64,000 nt of DNA from an uncultured Porphyromonadaceae bacterium. Lineage in GTDB: Bacteria; Bacteroidota; Bacteroidia; Bacteroidales; Muribaculaceae. The translations under genes and the position numbers were made by a program. Position 1 is the stretch's first letter. Each line of letters starts with the position of its first letter. This document shows positions 16,427 through 25,106 of the stretch, piece by piece. Under the pieces are notes generated by a model that had not been told where the DNA came from, ran no database searches, and saw only the letters and a program-made list of their open reading frames with translations. The stretch spans positions 54,405 through 118,404 of the forward strand of contig CAMHQD010000001.1 of assembly GCA_946187345.1 (NCBI GenBank), in the 5' to 3' direction.

Positions 16427-17104
16427 ATGAAGAGTTACAGCAATATCAGAGAGATCATCGGCTTCCTGCGCGAGTTGTCGGCAAACAACGACCGGCGCTG
16501 GTTTGCCGACAACAAAGACCGCTACAACGCCTTGCGTGAGCCGTGGGAGCGTGACATGGAACGGCTCATAGGCGCCGTGGCCGAGTATGACGACGGCGCG
16601 CGCGGTCTCGACATCAAGCAATGCGTTTACCGCATCTACCGTGACGTGCGTTTCTCTCACGACAAGAGCCCTTACAAGCGATATTTCTCCGGCGTGATTG
16701 CCCGCGGCGGGCGTCACACGCGCGTCTCGGGCGACTACGTCCACTTTGAGCCGGACAACATCATGCTGGGCGGCGGCGTGTGGTGGCCCGATAAACCGGT
16801 GCTCGACCGGTTGCGTGCCTTGATTGACGCGGAGCGCGATGAGTGGCTCAATATTGTGAATAATCCGGACTTTGCCTCAAGATACCGCTGGGAGTGTGAC
16901 ACGCTCAAGAAGATGCCGGCCGACTACCGCCACATCGCGCCCGATGACCCCATCGCGCCTTACATCCGCATGAAGGAATACATCGCCATGATGCGGCCGC
17001 CGATGGACTACTTCGACTGCGACGACTGGGTCGAGCGCGTTGCCGGCGACCTGCGGCACCTGATGCCCATGCACAACTTCCTCAACTACGTGTTCGACCT
17101 ATAA
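16427..17104 (+). CDS. DUF2461 family protein
   Basis: A 225-residue protein of the DUF2461 (TIGR02453) family, function unknown. Family marks are FLRELSANNDRRWFADNKDRY at the N-terminus, YRIYRDVRFSHDKSPYKRYF in the centre and a C-terminal EYIAMMRPP segment. Its length is normal. A -7 box TAAATTTG at 16388-16395 lies 31 bases before the start. The gene stands between rpsO and the 2-oxoacid oxidoreductase genes with its own intergenic spaces, so I see no functional link to either. Confidence 0.9.
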   Translation: MKSYSNIREIIGFLRELSANNDRRWFADNKDRYNALREPWERDMERLIGAVAEYDDGARGLDIKQCVYRIYRDVRFSHDKSPYKRYFSGVIARGGRHTRVSGDYVHFEPDNIMLGGGVWWPDKPVLDRLRALIDAERDEWLNIVNNPDFASRYRWECDTLKKMPADYRHIAPDDPIAPYIRMKEYIAMMRPPMDYFDCDDWVERVAGDLRHLMPMHNFLNYVFDL

Positions 17105-17165
17105 ACTAACGACTATCGACTATCAACTATTTTTCCACTTGTTTTGCACAAGTGGAATTTTTTTT

Positions 17166-17196
17166 TTGCTTTTTCGGTTTTTTTTGATTAATTTTG
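17166..17196 (+). promoter_or_regulatory. Promoter of the 2-oxoacid:ferredoxin oxidoreductase operon
   Basis: TTG (17166-17168), 20 bases, TAATTTTG (17189-17196). The start codon follows 30 bases later. Confidence 0.75.
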
Positions 17197-17226
17197 TGAC
17201 CTACTAACCAAACTAAGTGTAACATT

Positions 17227-18636
17227 ATGGCGAAAATCATCGGTGCTGTCACCATCGACAGCGAACGCTGCAAGGGCTGCAACCTCTGTGTTGTGGCATG
17301 CCCGACGGACGTCCTTGCCCTCAAGGAACGCGAGGTCAACAACCGCGGGTACCACTTTGCCTATATGAAAAACGAGGATAAGTGCATCGGCTGCCAGAGT
17401 TGCGCTCTGGTGTGTCCGGATGCATGCATCGAGGTCTTTAGATGTCCTCCCCCCGCCCAACCTAAAGGAGGGGAGCGTGCGGTTGAGGCTGAACGGCCAG
17501 GCCAAGGCCAGGCCCTACAAAGAGAAGAACGTGCCGTCGAGACATCTGCCGAACCAAGCCACGTGACATTGATGAAGGGCAACGAGGCCCTCGCCGTGGC
17601 CGCCATCCGGTATGGCGCCGACGGCTACTTCGGCTACCCGATCACCCCGCAGAGCGAGGTGCTCGAGCGCTTGGAGCAAGAGATGCCCTGGGAGACCACC
17701 GGCATGGTGGTGGTGCAGGCCGAGAGCGAGGTGGCCGCTATTAATATGGTATATGCCGGCGCGTCATGCGGCAAGGCGGTGTTCACCAGCACCAGCAGTC
17801 CTGGCTTCAGCCTGATGCAGGAGGGCATGAGTTACATGGCCGCCAGCGAGGTGCCGGCACTCGTGATTAACGTGATGCGCGGCGGCCCGGGCTTGGGCAC
17901 GATTCACCCGTCGCAGGCCGACTACTTCCAGGCCACCAAGGGCGGCGGCCACGGCGACTATCATGCCATCGTGCTCGCCCCAAGTAGCGTGCAGGAGATG
18001 GCCGACTTTGTCGCCCTCGGCTGGGACTTGGCGTTCAAATACCGTTGCGTGAGCCTCATTCTGGCCGACGGCGTCATCGGCCAGATGATGGAGAAGGTGG
18101 TGCTGCCGCCGCAACGGCCGCGCCGCAACGACGATGAGATCCGCCGGCAGTGCCCCTGGGCGGTCACCGGCCGCAAAGGCATGCGACCCAAAAACGTCGT
18201 CACCTCGCTTGAACTTGACGATGACAAGATGGAGGCCAACAACCTGCGCTTCCAAGCCACCTATCGGCTCATCGAGCAGAACGAGACACGCTGCGAACTC
18301 GTTGACACCGACGACTGCGACTGGCTCATCGTGGCCTTTGGCAGCATGGCGCGCATCAGCATGAAGGCGATGGAACTCGCCCGCGCCCGCGGTATCAAAG
18401 TGGGCATGGCACGCCCCATCACTCTGTGGCCCTTCCCGTCGGAGCAAATCCGCAAGGCGGCCGACAACGCCAAGGGCATCCTCGTGCCCGAACTCGATGC
18501 CGGACAGATGATTGAAGATGTCAAGTTGGCCGTCGAGTGCCGTCTGCCGGTGGAGCACTTCGGACGCTTGGGCGGCAACGTGCCCACGCCGGACGAGATC
18601 CTCAACGCCCTCACACAAGGCTTCCGCCTCGCGTGA
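17227..18636 (+). CDS. vorB: Ferredoxin-VorB fusion: 2-oxoacid:ferredoxin oxidoreductase delta+alpha subunits joined by a repeat-derived linker
   Basis: A 469-residue protein. Residues 1-72 are a 2x[4Fe-4S] ferredoxin (Cys15/18/21/25 and Cys53/56/59/63), the delta subunit. Residues 116-469 are the alpha subunit, starting MKGNEALAVAA and containing YFGYPITPQSEVLE. With the next two genes it forms the four-domain enzyme that oxidatively decarboxylates 2-oxoacids (branched-chain or 2-oxoglutarate type) to acyl-CoA and reduces ferredoxin. In relatives I know, delta and alpha are separate genes. Here residues 73-111 are encoded by two intergenic repeat families (17446-17475 and 17494-17522) that read through in frame. 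An independent alpha start at the ATG 17572 is possible. Confidence 0.92.
   Translation: MAKIIGAVTIDSERCKGCNLCVVACPTDVLALKEREVNNRGYHFAYMKNEDKCIGCQSCALVCPDACIEVFRCPPPAQPKGGERAVEAERPGQGQALQREERAVETSAEPSHVTLMKGNEALAVAAIRYGADGYFGYPITPQSEVLERLEQEMPWETTGMVVVQAESEVAAINMVYAGASCGKAVFTSTSSPGFSLMQEGMSYMAASEVPALVINVMRGGPGLGTIHPSQADYFQATKGGGHGDYHAIVLAPSSVQEMADFVALGWDLAFKYRCVSLILADGVIGQMMEKVVLPPQRPRRNDDEIRRQCPWAVTGRKGMRPKNVVTSLELDDDKMEANNLRFQATYRLIEQNETRCELVDTDDCDWLIVAFGSMARISMKAMELARARGIKVGMARPITLWPFPSEQIRKAADNAKGILVPELDAGQMIEDVKLAVECRLPVEHFGRLGGNVPTPDEILNALTQGFRLA
17446..17475. repeat. CTCC/GGAGG repeat (family E) inside the vorB reading frame
   Basis: On the minus strand it reads CCCCTCCTTTAGGTTGG followed by a G-run and GGAGG, the same plan as copies at 30778, 44089 and 45042. 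Here it encodes part of the linker (PPPAQPKGGE). Confidence 0.7.
17494..17522 (+). repeat. GGCCAGGCCAAGGCC repeat inside the vorB reading frame
   Basis: Identical over 29 bp to 50170-50198, where the repeat is intergenic and touches the end of tex. Here it encodes RPGQGQALQ in the linker. Confidence 0.9.
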
Positions 18637-18646
18637 GTATGAAGCA

Positions 18647-18691
18647 TTTCTCCTATTTCTCCCATTTCTCCTATTTCTCCTATTTCTCTTA
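18647..18691 (+). repeat. Five tandem 9-bp units (TTTCTCCTA) between vorB and its TPP subunit
   Basis: Units at 18647, 18656, 18665, 18674 and 18683; three are identical and two differ by one base. They fill most of the 69-bp spacer before the next gene. Confidence 0.85.
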
Positions 18692-18705
18692 TATATCTCA
18701 TCAAA

Positions 18706-19458
18706 ATGAACGCTATAATTCAACCGCAGAACCGCGTCTATAGCCGCCCCGCGCTGCTCAATGACGCCCACATGCACTACTGCCCGGGCTGCAGCCACGG
18801 CGTGGTGCACAAGTTAGTGGCCGAGGTCATCGAGGACATGGGCGTTGCCGAGAGCGCCATCGGCGTGTCGCCGGTGGGCTGCGCCGTGTTTGCCTACAAC
18901 TATATCGACATCGACTGGCTCGAGGCCGCCCACGGCCGCGCCACCGCGATGGCCACGGCCGTCAAGCGCCTGATGCCTGACCGCCTCGTGTTCACCTATC
19001 AGGGCGACGGCGACTTCGCCGCCATCGGCACCTGCGAGAGCATCCACGCCTGCAACCGTGCCGAGAACATCGCCATCATCTTTATCAACAACGCCATCTA
19101 CGGCATGACCGGCGGACAGATGGCACCCACTACCCTATTGGGACAAAAAACCGCGACTTGCCCCTATGGCCGCCGCGTGGACCTCAACGGCTACCCCCTG
19201 TCCATCACTCCACTGCTGGCACAACTCGACGGCACATGCTACGTCACGCGCCAGAGCGTCCACACCCCCGGTGCCGTGCGTAAGGCGAAGGCCGCCATCC
19301 GCAAGGCCTTTGAAAACAGCATCGCCTGCCGTGGAGCCAGCGTGGTCGAGATCGTGAGCACATGCAACAGCGGCTGGAAGATGTCGCCAGAAAAGGCCAA
19401 CCAATGGATGGTCGAGCACATGTTTGAGAAATACCCCCTCGGCGACCTGAAAGGTTGA
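18706..19458 (+). CDS. 2-oxoacid:ferredoxin oxidoreductase, TPP-binding beta subunit
   Basis: A 250-residue thiamine-diphosphate-binding subunit. CPGCSHGVVHKLVAE is the N-terminal family motif. The TPP/Mg site is GDGDFAAIGTCESIHA, ending in NNAIYGMTGGQM. It forms the active site together with the alpha part of the preceding gene. The length is usual for VorA/KorB. It follows vorB after a 69-bp spacer filled by 9-bp repeats and precedes the gamma subunit after a family A repeat, so the operon is stretched by repeats but keeps gene order. Confidence 0.95.
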   Translation: MNAIIQPQNRVYSRPALLNDAHMHYCPGCSHGVVHKLVAEVIEDMGVAESAIGVSPVGCAVFAYNYIDIDWLEAAHGRATAMATAVKRLMPDRLVFTYQGDGDFAAIGTCESIHACNRAENIAIIFINNAIYGMTGGQMAPTTLLGQKTATCPYGRRVDLNGYPLSITPLLAQLDGTCYVTRQSVHTPGAVRKAKAAIRKAFENSIACRGASVVEIVSTCNSGWKMSPEKANQWMVEHMFEKYPLGDLKG

Positions 19459-19588
19459 GGGGTTGAGAGTTTAGAGGTTGAGCCATTTGCGGCAGCAAAT
19501 GGGAATAATTGTATCATCCCCGAGCGCGATAGCGCGAGGCTTAACCACTAAACCACTAAACGCTAAACGACTAACAACTAACGACTAT
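19451..19588. repeat. REP/MITE-like element, family A, copy 3 (inverted)
   Basis: Fills the gap between the beta and gamma oxidoreductase genes. The order is inverted relative to copies 1, 2 and 4: first the CCATTTGC-ggca-GCAAATGG hairpin, then GAGCGCGATAGCGCGAGG. The beta gene's stop lies at its left edge. Confidence 0.8.
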
Positions 19589-19589
19589 T

Positions 19590-20123
19590 ATGAAACACGA
19601 GATAATTATCGCCGGTTTCGGCGGGCAAGGCGTCCTCTCGATGGGCAAGATCCTCGCTTATGCCGGCCTGATGGAAGGCATGGAAGTCACGTGGATGCCC
19701 TCCTACGGCCCCGAACAACGCGGCGGCACCGCCAACGTGACCGTGATTCTGAGCGACGAACGCATCAGTTCGCCAATCCTCAACGAGTATGACGTTGTGG
19801 TGGTGCTCAACCAGCAAAGCCTCGACCGCTTTGAGAGCAAAGTCAAACCGGGCGGGATGTTGCTCTACGACAGTTACGGCATCCACACGCCGCCCACGCG
19901 CACCGATATCGACGTGCACCGCATCGACGCCATGGAGGCCTCGTTTGAACTAAAGAACAGCAAGGGCTACAACATGATTGTGCTCGGCGCGCTGCTCAAA
20001 CTTCGCCCCATGGTGACCATCGACAATGTGCTCGCCGGCCTCAAGAAGTCGCTGCCCGAGCGTCACTGGAACCTGCTGCCCGATAACGAGGCGGCTCTGC
20101 GGCAAGGGCAAGCCCTTGTTTAA
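19590..20123 (+). CDS. 2-oxoacid:ferredoxin oxidoreductase gamma subunit
   Basis: A 177-residue gamma subunit of the pyruvate/ketoisovalerate oxidoreductase family. It begins IIIAGFGGQGVLSMGKILAYAGL and has MPSYGPEQRGGTANVTV, both family hallmarks, with a typical length. It completes the enzyme encoded from 17227 on (delta-alpha fusion, beta, gamma). The gene is on the same strand as dnaB, ptb and buk, which follow. Confidence 0.95.
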   Translation: MKHEIIIAGFGGQGVLSMGKILAYAGLMEGMEVTWMPSYGPEQRGGTANVTVILSDERISSPILNEYDVVVVLNQQSLDRFESKVKPGGMLLYDSYGIHTPPTRTDIDVHRIDAMEASFELKNSKGYNMIVLGALLKLRPMVTIDNVLAGLKKSLPERHWNLLPDNEAALRQGQALV

Positions 20124-20162
20124 GCGCGAAGCACGAAGTATTATTTATCTTATATCTCACAT

Positions 20163-20189
20163 CCCGCCTTCCATAATGGGGGGGAGGAG
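20163..20189. repeat. CCTTCC/GGGGAGG element (family E)
   Basis: CCCGCCTTCCATAATGG followed by a G-run and AGG, ten bases before dnaB. A weak hairpin and a diverged member of the family. Confidence 0.5.
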
Positions 20190-20198
20190 ACGATATGT

Positions 20199-21827
20199 AT
20201 GGAATTTGAAAACGCAAGACAACAACAGCGGCAGCAACGCCGCGGCCGGCCCCAACACGAGAGTCAGGTGAACGAGACCATGGGCAAACTGCCGCCTCAA
20301 GACCTCGAACTTGAGGCGACAGTCCTGGGCGCGCTGATGCTTGAGAAGGACGCTTACTCCCAGGTTAGCGACATTCTCTCGCCACAGTGTTTCTATGACA
20401 GTGCCAACAGTCTCATCTACAATGCCATCTCCTCTTTGGGCACCAACCAGCGGCCCATTGACATGCTCACCGTGGCCGAGCAACTTCGCAACGAGGGCAC
20501 GCTGGAGGAAATTGGCGGACTGCCACGCATCACTGAACTCACCAGCCGCGTCAACAGTGCCGCCAACATTGAATACCACGCCCGCATCATCCAGCAGAAA
20601 TATCTCGCGCGCGAACTCATCAGTTTCGCCACCCAAATAGAGGAGTTTGCCTTTGACGATGCCATCGATGTGCTCGACCTCATGCAAGAGGCCGAGGGCA
20701 AGTTGTTTGAGATTTCTCGCAACACACTCAAGCGAGACGTTATCCAGATTGATCCCGTCATCAGTCAAGCGATTGCCAGAATCGAGGAGGCGTCAAAGCA
20801 GCCTAACGGCTTTAGTGGACTTCAGACTGGCTTTTACGCTCTTGACAAGATTACAAGCGGTTGGCAAAACGGCGACTTGATTATCATCGCCGCTCGCCCG
20901 GCAATGGGCAAAACAGCATTGGTGCTGTCAATGATCAAGAACATGGCTGTGGACTACAACACGCCGGTAGCCCTTTTCTCGCTTGAGATGCCCAATTTGC
21001 AGATTGTCAACCGCCTCATCAGCAACGTCTGCTCGCTTGAGGGCGAGAAAATCAAGAACGGACAACTCTCCGCATTAGAGTGGTCCAACCTGATGACGCG
21101 CGTCAAGTCGCTCTACTCCGCCCCGATTTATGTTGACGACAACGCCGCGTTGTCAATTTTTGAGTTGCGCACCAAGGCCCGCCGCCTCGTGCGCGAGCAC
21201 GGCGTGAAACTCATAGTGATTGACTACCTGCAGTTGATGAACGCGACAGGCATGAAGTTTGGTAGCCGGGAGCAGGAGGTGAGCAACATCAGCCGTTCAC
21301 TCAAGCAGTTGGCTAAAGAACTCGGCATTCCAATTATCGCCCTTTCGCAACTCAACCGCAGTGTGGAGCAGCGCGGCGACGACAAGCAGAAGGGCGGCAA
21401 GCGGCCGCAGTTGAGCGACCTGCGCGAGAGCGGCGCTATCGAGCAGGATGCCGACATCGTGTGCTTTATCCACCGCCCGGAGTATTATTATAAGAGTGGA
21501 GAAGATGCTGAAGGCAACGACATCCGCGGCCAGGCGGAGTTTATTATCGCCAAGCATCGTAGCGGTGCAACCGACACTGTACTATTGCGCTTCGTCAACC
21601 GATATGCCCGCTTTGAGAATTGGAATGACAGCACAATCAACACATCAACAGGCACACGTGCCAGCAAGATGAACGATGACACGATGGCCCAACTGCCGCC
21701 GGCAACCGCCGACCTCGGTTCACCCGCAACAACATTCGGCCCCACAGCCTTGGCCGCCTCCGGAGGTTTCTCCCCCATCGGAGCCGATGACCTCACCTCG
21801 CCACCCGATGAGGTCCCGCCATTCTAA
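20199..21827 (+). CDS. dnaB: Replicative DNA helicase DnaB
   Basis: A 542-residue hexameric replicative helicase. The N-terminal DnaB_N domain (LPPQDLELEATVLGALMLEKDAY) is followed by the RecA-like helicase core with Walker A ARPAMGKTA at about residues 230-238, LIVIDYLQLM (Walker B) and the SQLNRSVEQR sensor segment. The last 60 residues (after RYARFENWN) are low-complexity and Bacteroidales-like. The start at 20199 follows a repeat. It stands between the oxidoreductase genes and ptb/buk without a visible functional relation. Confidence 0.97.
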   Translation: MEFENARQQQRQQRRGRPQHESQVNETMGKLPPQDLELEATVLGALMLEKDAYSQVSDILSPQCFYDSANSLIYNAISSLGTNQRPIDMLTVAEQLRNEGTLEEIGGLPRITELTSRVNSAANIEYHARIIQQKYLARELISFATQIEEFAFDDAIDVLDLMQEAEGKLFEISRNTLKRDVIQIDPVISQAIARIEEASKQPNGFSGLQTGFYALDKITSGWQNGDLIIIAARPAMGKTALVLSMIKNMAVDYNTPVALFSLEMPNLQIVNRLISNVCSLEGEKIKNGQLSALEWSNLMTRVKSLYSAPIYVDDNAALSIFELRTKARRLVREHGVKLIVIDYLQLMNATGMKFGSREQEVSNISRSLKQLAKELGIPIIALSQLNRSVEQRGDDKQKGGKRPQLSDLRESGAIEQDADIVCFIHRPEYYYKSGEDAEGNDIRGQAEFIIAKHRSGATDTVLLRFVNRYARFENWNDSTINTSTGTRASKMNDDTMAQLPPATADLGSPATTFGPTALAASGGFSPIGADDLTSPPDEVPPF

Positions 21828-21869
21828 AACTCTTTCGCTTTATCGTTGATTTGAAACTCAATCATAGAA

Positions 21870-22784
21870 ATGAGACATCTGCAAGAACTTTTGGAGCGGG
21901 CACACAACAATATCGCCAAACCCGTTGTTGCTGTTGTTTGGCCTGCCGACGAGTCAACGCTCATGGCCATTGAGGCCGCAGTGGAACAGAATATCGCCCG
22001 CGTCATTGCCGTCGGGTGCCGTGAAGCGGTCGCACAGCGCATGACCGCTCAAGTCGATAACAGCAGCATCACAATCACTGATGCCGCCACGCCGGCCGAA
22101 GCGGCGACAGTCGCTGTAAAACTTGTCAACGAGGGGAAGGCTGATATGCTGATGAAAGGGCTCGTAAACACCGATGTTCTCCTCAAGGCGGTGCTGAACA
22201 AAGAGACCGGTCTGATGGAACCTCGCGGCTTGCTCACCCATGTGACCATAGGCGAGATTCCAACCTACAACAAACTATTGTTACTTACCGATGTGGCTGT
22301 GCTCCCCTGCCCCAACGACACGCAACGCGAGGCGCAACTGCGATTATTGCTGCAGTTATGCCGTCGCTTAGGCATTGAGCGGCCACGCGTGGCGCTGGCC
22401 CATTGCAGCGAGAAGGTGGATGAGCGGCACTTCCCCGTCACGGTTACCTACCGCGACCTCACAAGGCGCGCGGCAACGGGTGAATTTGGCGACTGCGTTG
22501 TCGACGGGCCTCTCGATGTAAAAACCGCCTGCGATGCGCATGCCGCCACGGTCAAAGGCATCAACTCGCCACTGCAAGGACAAGCCGACGCAATCATTTT
22601 CCCTGAAATTGAGAGCGGCAACGCTTTCTATAAAGCAATGACACTGTTTGCGGGCATGAGGACCGCAGCACTCGTGTGTGGAGCGCGCGTGCCGGTGGTT
22701 GTCCCCTCGCGCGGCGATGACCACCAGACCAAACTCTACAGCCTCGCCGCCGCATCACTGCTCTCCACAAGCGACCATTCATGA
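21870..22784 (+). CDS. ptb: Phosphate acyltransferase (phosphate butyryl/isobutyryl-transferase type)
   Basis: A 304-residue member of the phosphate acetyl/butyryltransferase family, which converts acyl-CoA and phosphate to acyl phosphate and CoA. Family text includes KLVNEGKADMLMKGLVNTD, GLLTHVTIGEIP and QGQADAIIFPEIESGNAFYK. It is followed 33 bp downstream by the butyrate kinase gene, as in classic ptb-buk operons. With the oxidoreductase upstream, the likely substrates are branched or short acyl-CoAs. Acetyl-CoA cannot be excluded from sequence alone. Confidence 0.93.
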   Translation: MRHLQELLERAHNNIAKPVVAVVWPADESTLMAIEAAVEQNIARVIAVGCREAVAQRMTAQVDNSSITITDAATPAEAATVAVKLVNEGKADMLMKGLVNTDVLLKAVLNKETGLMEPRGLLTHVTIGEIPTYNKLLLLTDVAVLPCPNDTQREAQLRLLLQLCRRLGIERPRVALAHCSEKVDERHFPVTVTYRDLTRRAATGEFGDCVVDGPLDVKTACDAHAATVKGINSPLQGQADAIIFPEIESGNAFYKAMTLFAGMRTAALVCGARVPVVVPSRGDDHQTKLYSLAAASLLSTSDHS

Positions 22785-22817
22785 AAGCCTTATTGAACAC
22801 TAAATACTAAATTCCAA

Positions 22818-23876
22818 ATGTTGATACTCGCGATAAACCCCGGGTCCACATCGACCAAGATTGCCGTCTATGATGACGAGAGGCAAATATTCTCATGTAG
22901 TATCGCCCACACTCCACAGGAACTTGCGGCTTTTGATGACGTGCTCGACCAGGAGGGATTCCGCTATGGGCTTGTCGTTGACAAACTTCACGAGGCCGGC
23001 TTTGACCTGCGCTTCGACGCGGTAATTGGCCGCGGCAGTCTTGCCAAGCCGGTGGAAGGTGGGGTGTATGAGGTAAACGAACGTATGATTAAGGATGCCC
23101 GCGAGACACCGGACCGGCACGCCTGCGACCTTGGTTGCATCATCGCCCGGCGTGTGGCGAATCTCTCGCCGGGCTGCATCTGTCTGGTGGCAGACCCTGG
23201 CAGCGTGGATGAGTTGAACGAATGGGCCCGTGTGACCGGCTCACCGTTGATGCCACACTATTGCATCTGGCACGCCTTGAACCAACGGGCCATCGCGAGA
23301 CGGTTCGCGAGTGAGACGGGACGCCGCTATGAGGATCTCGACTTGATAGTGTGCCACCTCGGTGGCGGCATCTCAATCGCCGCCCATGAGCACGGGCGCG
23401 CCGTGGACGTGAATAACGCTCTCAATGGAGATGGGCCTTTCTCACCTGAGCGGGCAGGCACGCTTCCGGCCGGCACGCTGGTGAATATGGTGTATAGCGG
23501 TCGATATAGTCAGGCCGAGTGGCAACGCCGCATTGCAGGCGAGGCCGGTATGAGCGCCCACTTGGGCACCAACGACTTGCGTGAAGCGCTGCGACGTGTG
23601 CGAGCCGGTGACGAGCACGCGCGCCTCATCGTTGATGCCATGCTTTACCACACGGCCAAGGCCATCGCCGCACATGGCGCAACCCTGCGCGGCCACATCG
23701 ACGCAATCCTCATCACCGGCGGCATGGCTCACGAGCAGTATGTGCTCGACCGTCTGCGTGAGCGCCTCGACTGGTTGGCGCCAATCCACGTCTATCCGGG
23801 AGAGAACGAAATGCAGGCACTGGCCATGAACGCCCTATTGGTGACGCGCGGCGAGTTGAAACTCAAGGATTACTAA
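22818..23876 (+). CDS. buk: Butyrate kinase / branched-chain acyl kinase
   Basis: A 352-residue acetokinase-family enzyme that makes ATP from acyl phosphate and ADP. The N-terminal AINPGSTSTKIAVYDDE (phosphate loop), GRGSLAKPVEGGVYEVN, and HLGGGISIAAHEHGRAVDV are butyrate-kinase hallmarks, and the length is normal. It pairs with ptb. Its last 14 bases overlap the 3' end of the convergent DUF2284 gene, leaving no room for a normal terminator. Confidence 0.95.
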   Translation: MLILAINPGSTSTKIAVYDDERQIFSCSIAHTPQELAAFDDVLDQEGFRYGLVVDKLHEAGFDLRFDAVIGRGSLAKPVEGGVYEVNERMIKDARETPDRHACDLGCIIARRVANLSPGCICLVADPGSVDELNEWARVTGSPLMPHYCIWHALNQRAIARRFASETGRRYEDLDLIVCHLGGGISIAAHEHGRAVDVNNALNGDGPFSPERAGTLPAGTLVNMVYSGRYSQAEWQRRIAGEAGMSAHLGTNDLREALRRVRAGDEHARLIVDAMLYHTAKAIAAHGATLRGHIDAILITGGMAHEQYVLDRLRERLDWLAPIHVYPGENEMQALAMNALLVTRGELKLKDY

Positions 23877-24423
23877 GCAAGGCGGTGACGAGCAACATAT
23901 AGGACGGCAGAGTGTCGGTCTCCCGCATCCACAATAATGGCGTGTGCAACAAATCCCGCGCTATAGCCTCCACATCAAATCCGATGCTTTCCAGCGAGGG
24001 GCGCATCTGCCGTGGGTGTCGGCATGGCAGTCCGTCGGGTCGCGAACAAGGTGTGGCGCCGCATAGTGTGCATCTCACGCTCAGGGCGATGCTGCCCGGC
24101 AGGGCTCGTTCGCGCTCGAGCAGGGCTGGCAACATCAGCCGCCTGGCGTGGGCAAAGGCATCGGTGGCCACTTGTCGCGGGTCTTCACCGGGTGGCAGCG
24201 GCATGAAGTTAATCTTTGTGCCGAAGATTGTGGCATTGGTGTAGCGTGCCAGTAATTGCTCCACCCGCGCGGCATCGTGTGGCGGGCAACACCACAGGCG
24301 GCCGTAGGCATCGCATTGCCGGCAGGCCGCCAGGGTGCGCTCCACGTCGCGGTAGTCACGCGTCAAGGCGGCGACTGTAGTCTCCGCCTTGACGGTGTTT
24401 ATTTCCCAAAGGGGTGCACTCAT
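23863..24423 (-). CDS. DUF2284 predicted metal-binding protein
   Basis: A 186-residue cysteine-rich protein of the DUF2284 family. CRQCDAYGRLWCCPP and the later CTLCGATPCSRPDG...CRHP give eight or more cysteines suited to an Fe-S cluster or metal. RPSLESIGFDV is the family's conserved C-terminal part. The function is unknown. Its start overlaps the stop of the VWA gene (ATGA), so the two are translationally coupled, and its end overlaps buk. Confidence 0.9.
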   Translation of the reverse strand: MSAPLWEINTVKAETTVAALTRDYRDVERTLAACRQCDAYGRLWCCPPHDAARVEQLLARYTNATIFGTKINFMPLPPGEDPRQVATDAFAHARRLMLPALLERERALPGSIALSVRCTLCGATPCSRPDGLPCRHPRQMRPSLESIGFDVEAIARDLLHTPLLWMRETDTLPSYMLLVTALLSNP

Positions 24424-25106
24424 GACTGCTTGGGCTCGTCGTCGTCAAAGAAGGCGCGGCTGGCGCTGCGCTTGCGCTCAATCAGTTCCTCATTGCTGAG
24501 CGATGGTTCAGCCATAAACGACATGTTGGCGTCTTCCCAGCGCTGTTGCGCCATGCGACGCCTGAGGAACATCTGCCGCGTACCGGCCTCGGTCTTGTCG
24601 AAGCGCATCACGTTGTCTATATTAAGGGTCGAGGCCACGCTCTCCACATCGTGGTCGGCGCCAATATAGGCAAACATCCAGCCATCCTGCTTATAGGTGT
24701 CGATGAGGGCCTTGATGGCTTTGCCGCTGAATTCGCGTGACGCGTTCTCATAGCCGTCGGTGATGATGGTGATTGACACCATCGCGTTGCGGTCGTCGCC
24801 AGTGACCTGGCGCAGACGCGTGATGGTGTTGCCGATGGCGTCGTAGAGCGGCGTCATGCAGCACGGCTGATAGTCCTCGGGACGCAGGTCGGCCACCTTC
24901 TCGATGTCGGCGTCGTAACAAATTGCCTTTGTCTCGCAACCGCAGAATGCGACTATCGTAACCGACTGGCGCAACTCGGGTTTCTTTTTACGCGACGAGC
25001 GAATGCCACCCAGTGTCTCGTTCAGGCCATCGACCGCTTGCCGGCGGATGCTTCCCATCGAGCCGCTCTTGTCAAGGATAATCACATTGAATACGGTAGG
25101 TTTCAT
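24420..25106 (-). CDS. VWA-domain protein (cytosolic)
   Basis: A 228-residue von Willebrand factor A domain protein. The MIDAS motif DKSGSMG is at residues 12-18, followed by a conserved Thr in CMTPLYDAIG and Asp in IITDGYENAS. VWA domains bind ligands through a metal ion. The frame extends 24 codons further upstream, but that part is AT-rich and unlike coding sequence, so I start at 25106 (MKPTVFNVIILDKSG). It is coupled to DUF2284 by a 4-base overlap. The partner is unknown. Confidence 0.88.
   Translation of the reverse strand: MKPTVFNVIILDKSGSMGSIRRQAVDGLNETLGGIRSSRKKKPELRQSVTIVAFCGCETKAICYDADIEKVADLRPEDYQPCCMTPLYDAIGNTITRLRQVTGDDRNAMVSITIITDGYENASREFSGKAIKALIDTYKQDGWMFAYIGADHDVESVASTLNIDNVMRFDKTEAGTRQMFLRRRMAQQRWEDANMSFMAEPSLSNEELIERKRSASRAFFDDDEPKQS

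Noticed and set aside
19478..19792. A 104-codon frame across family A copy 3 into the gamma-subunit gene
   Set aside because: It reads repeat DNA and then the wrong frame of the oxidoreductase gamma gene.
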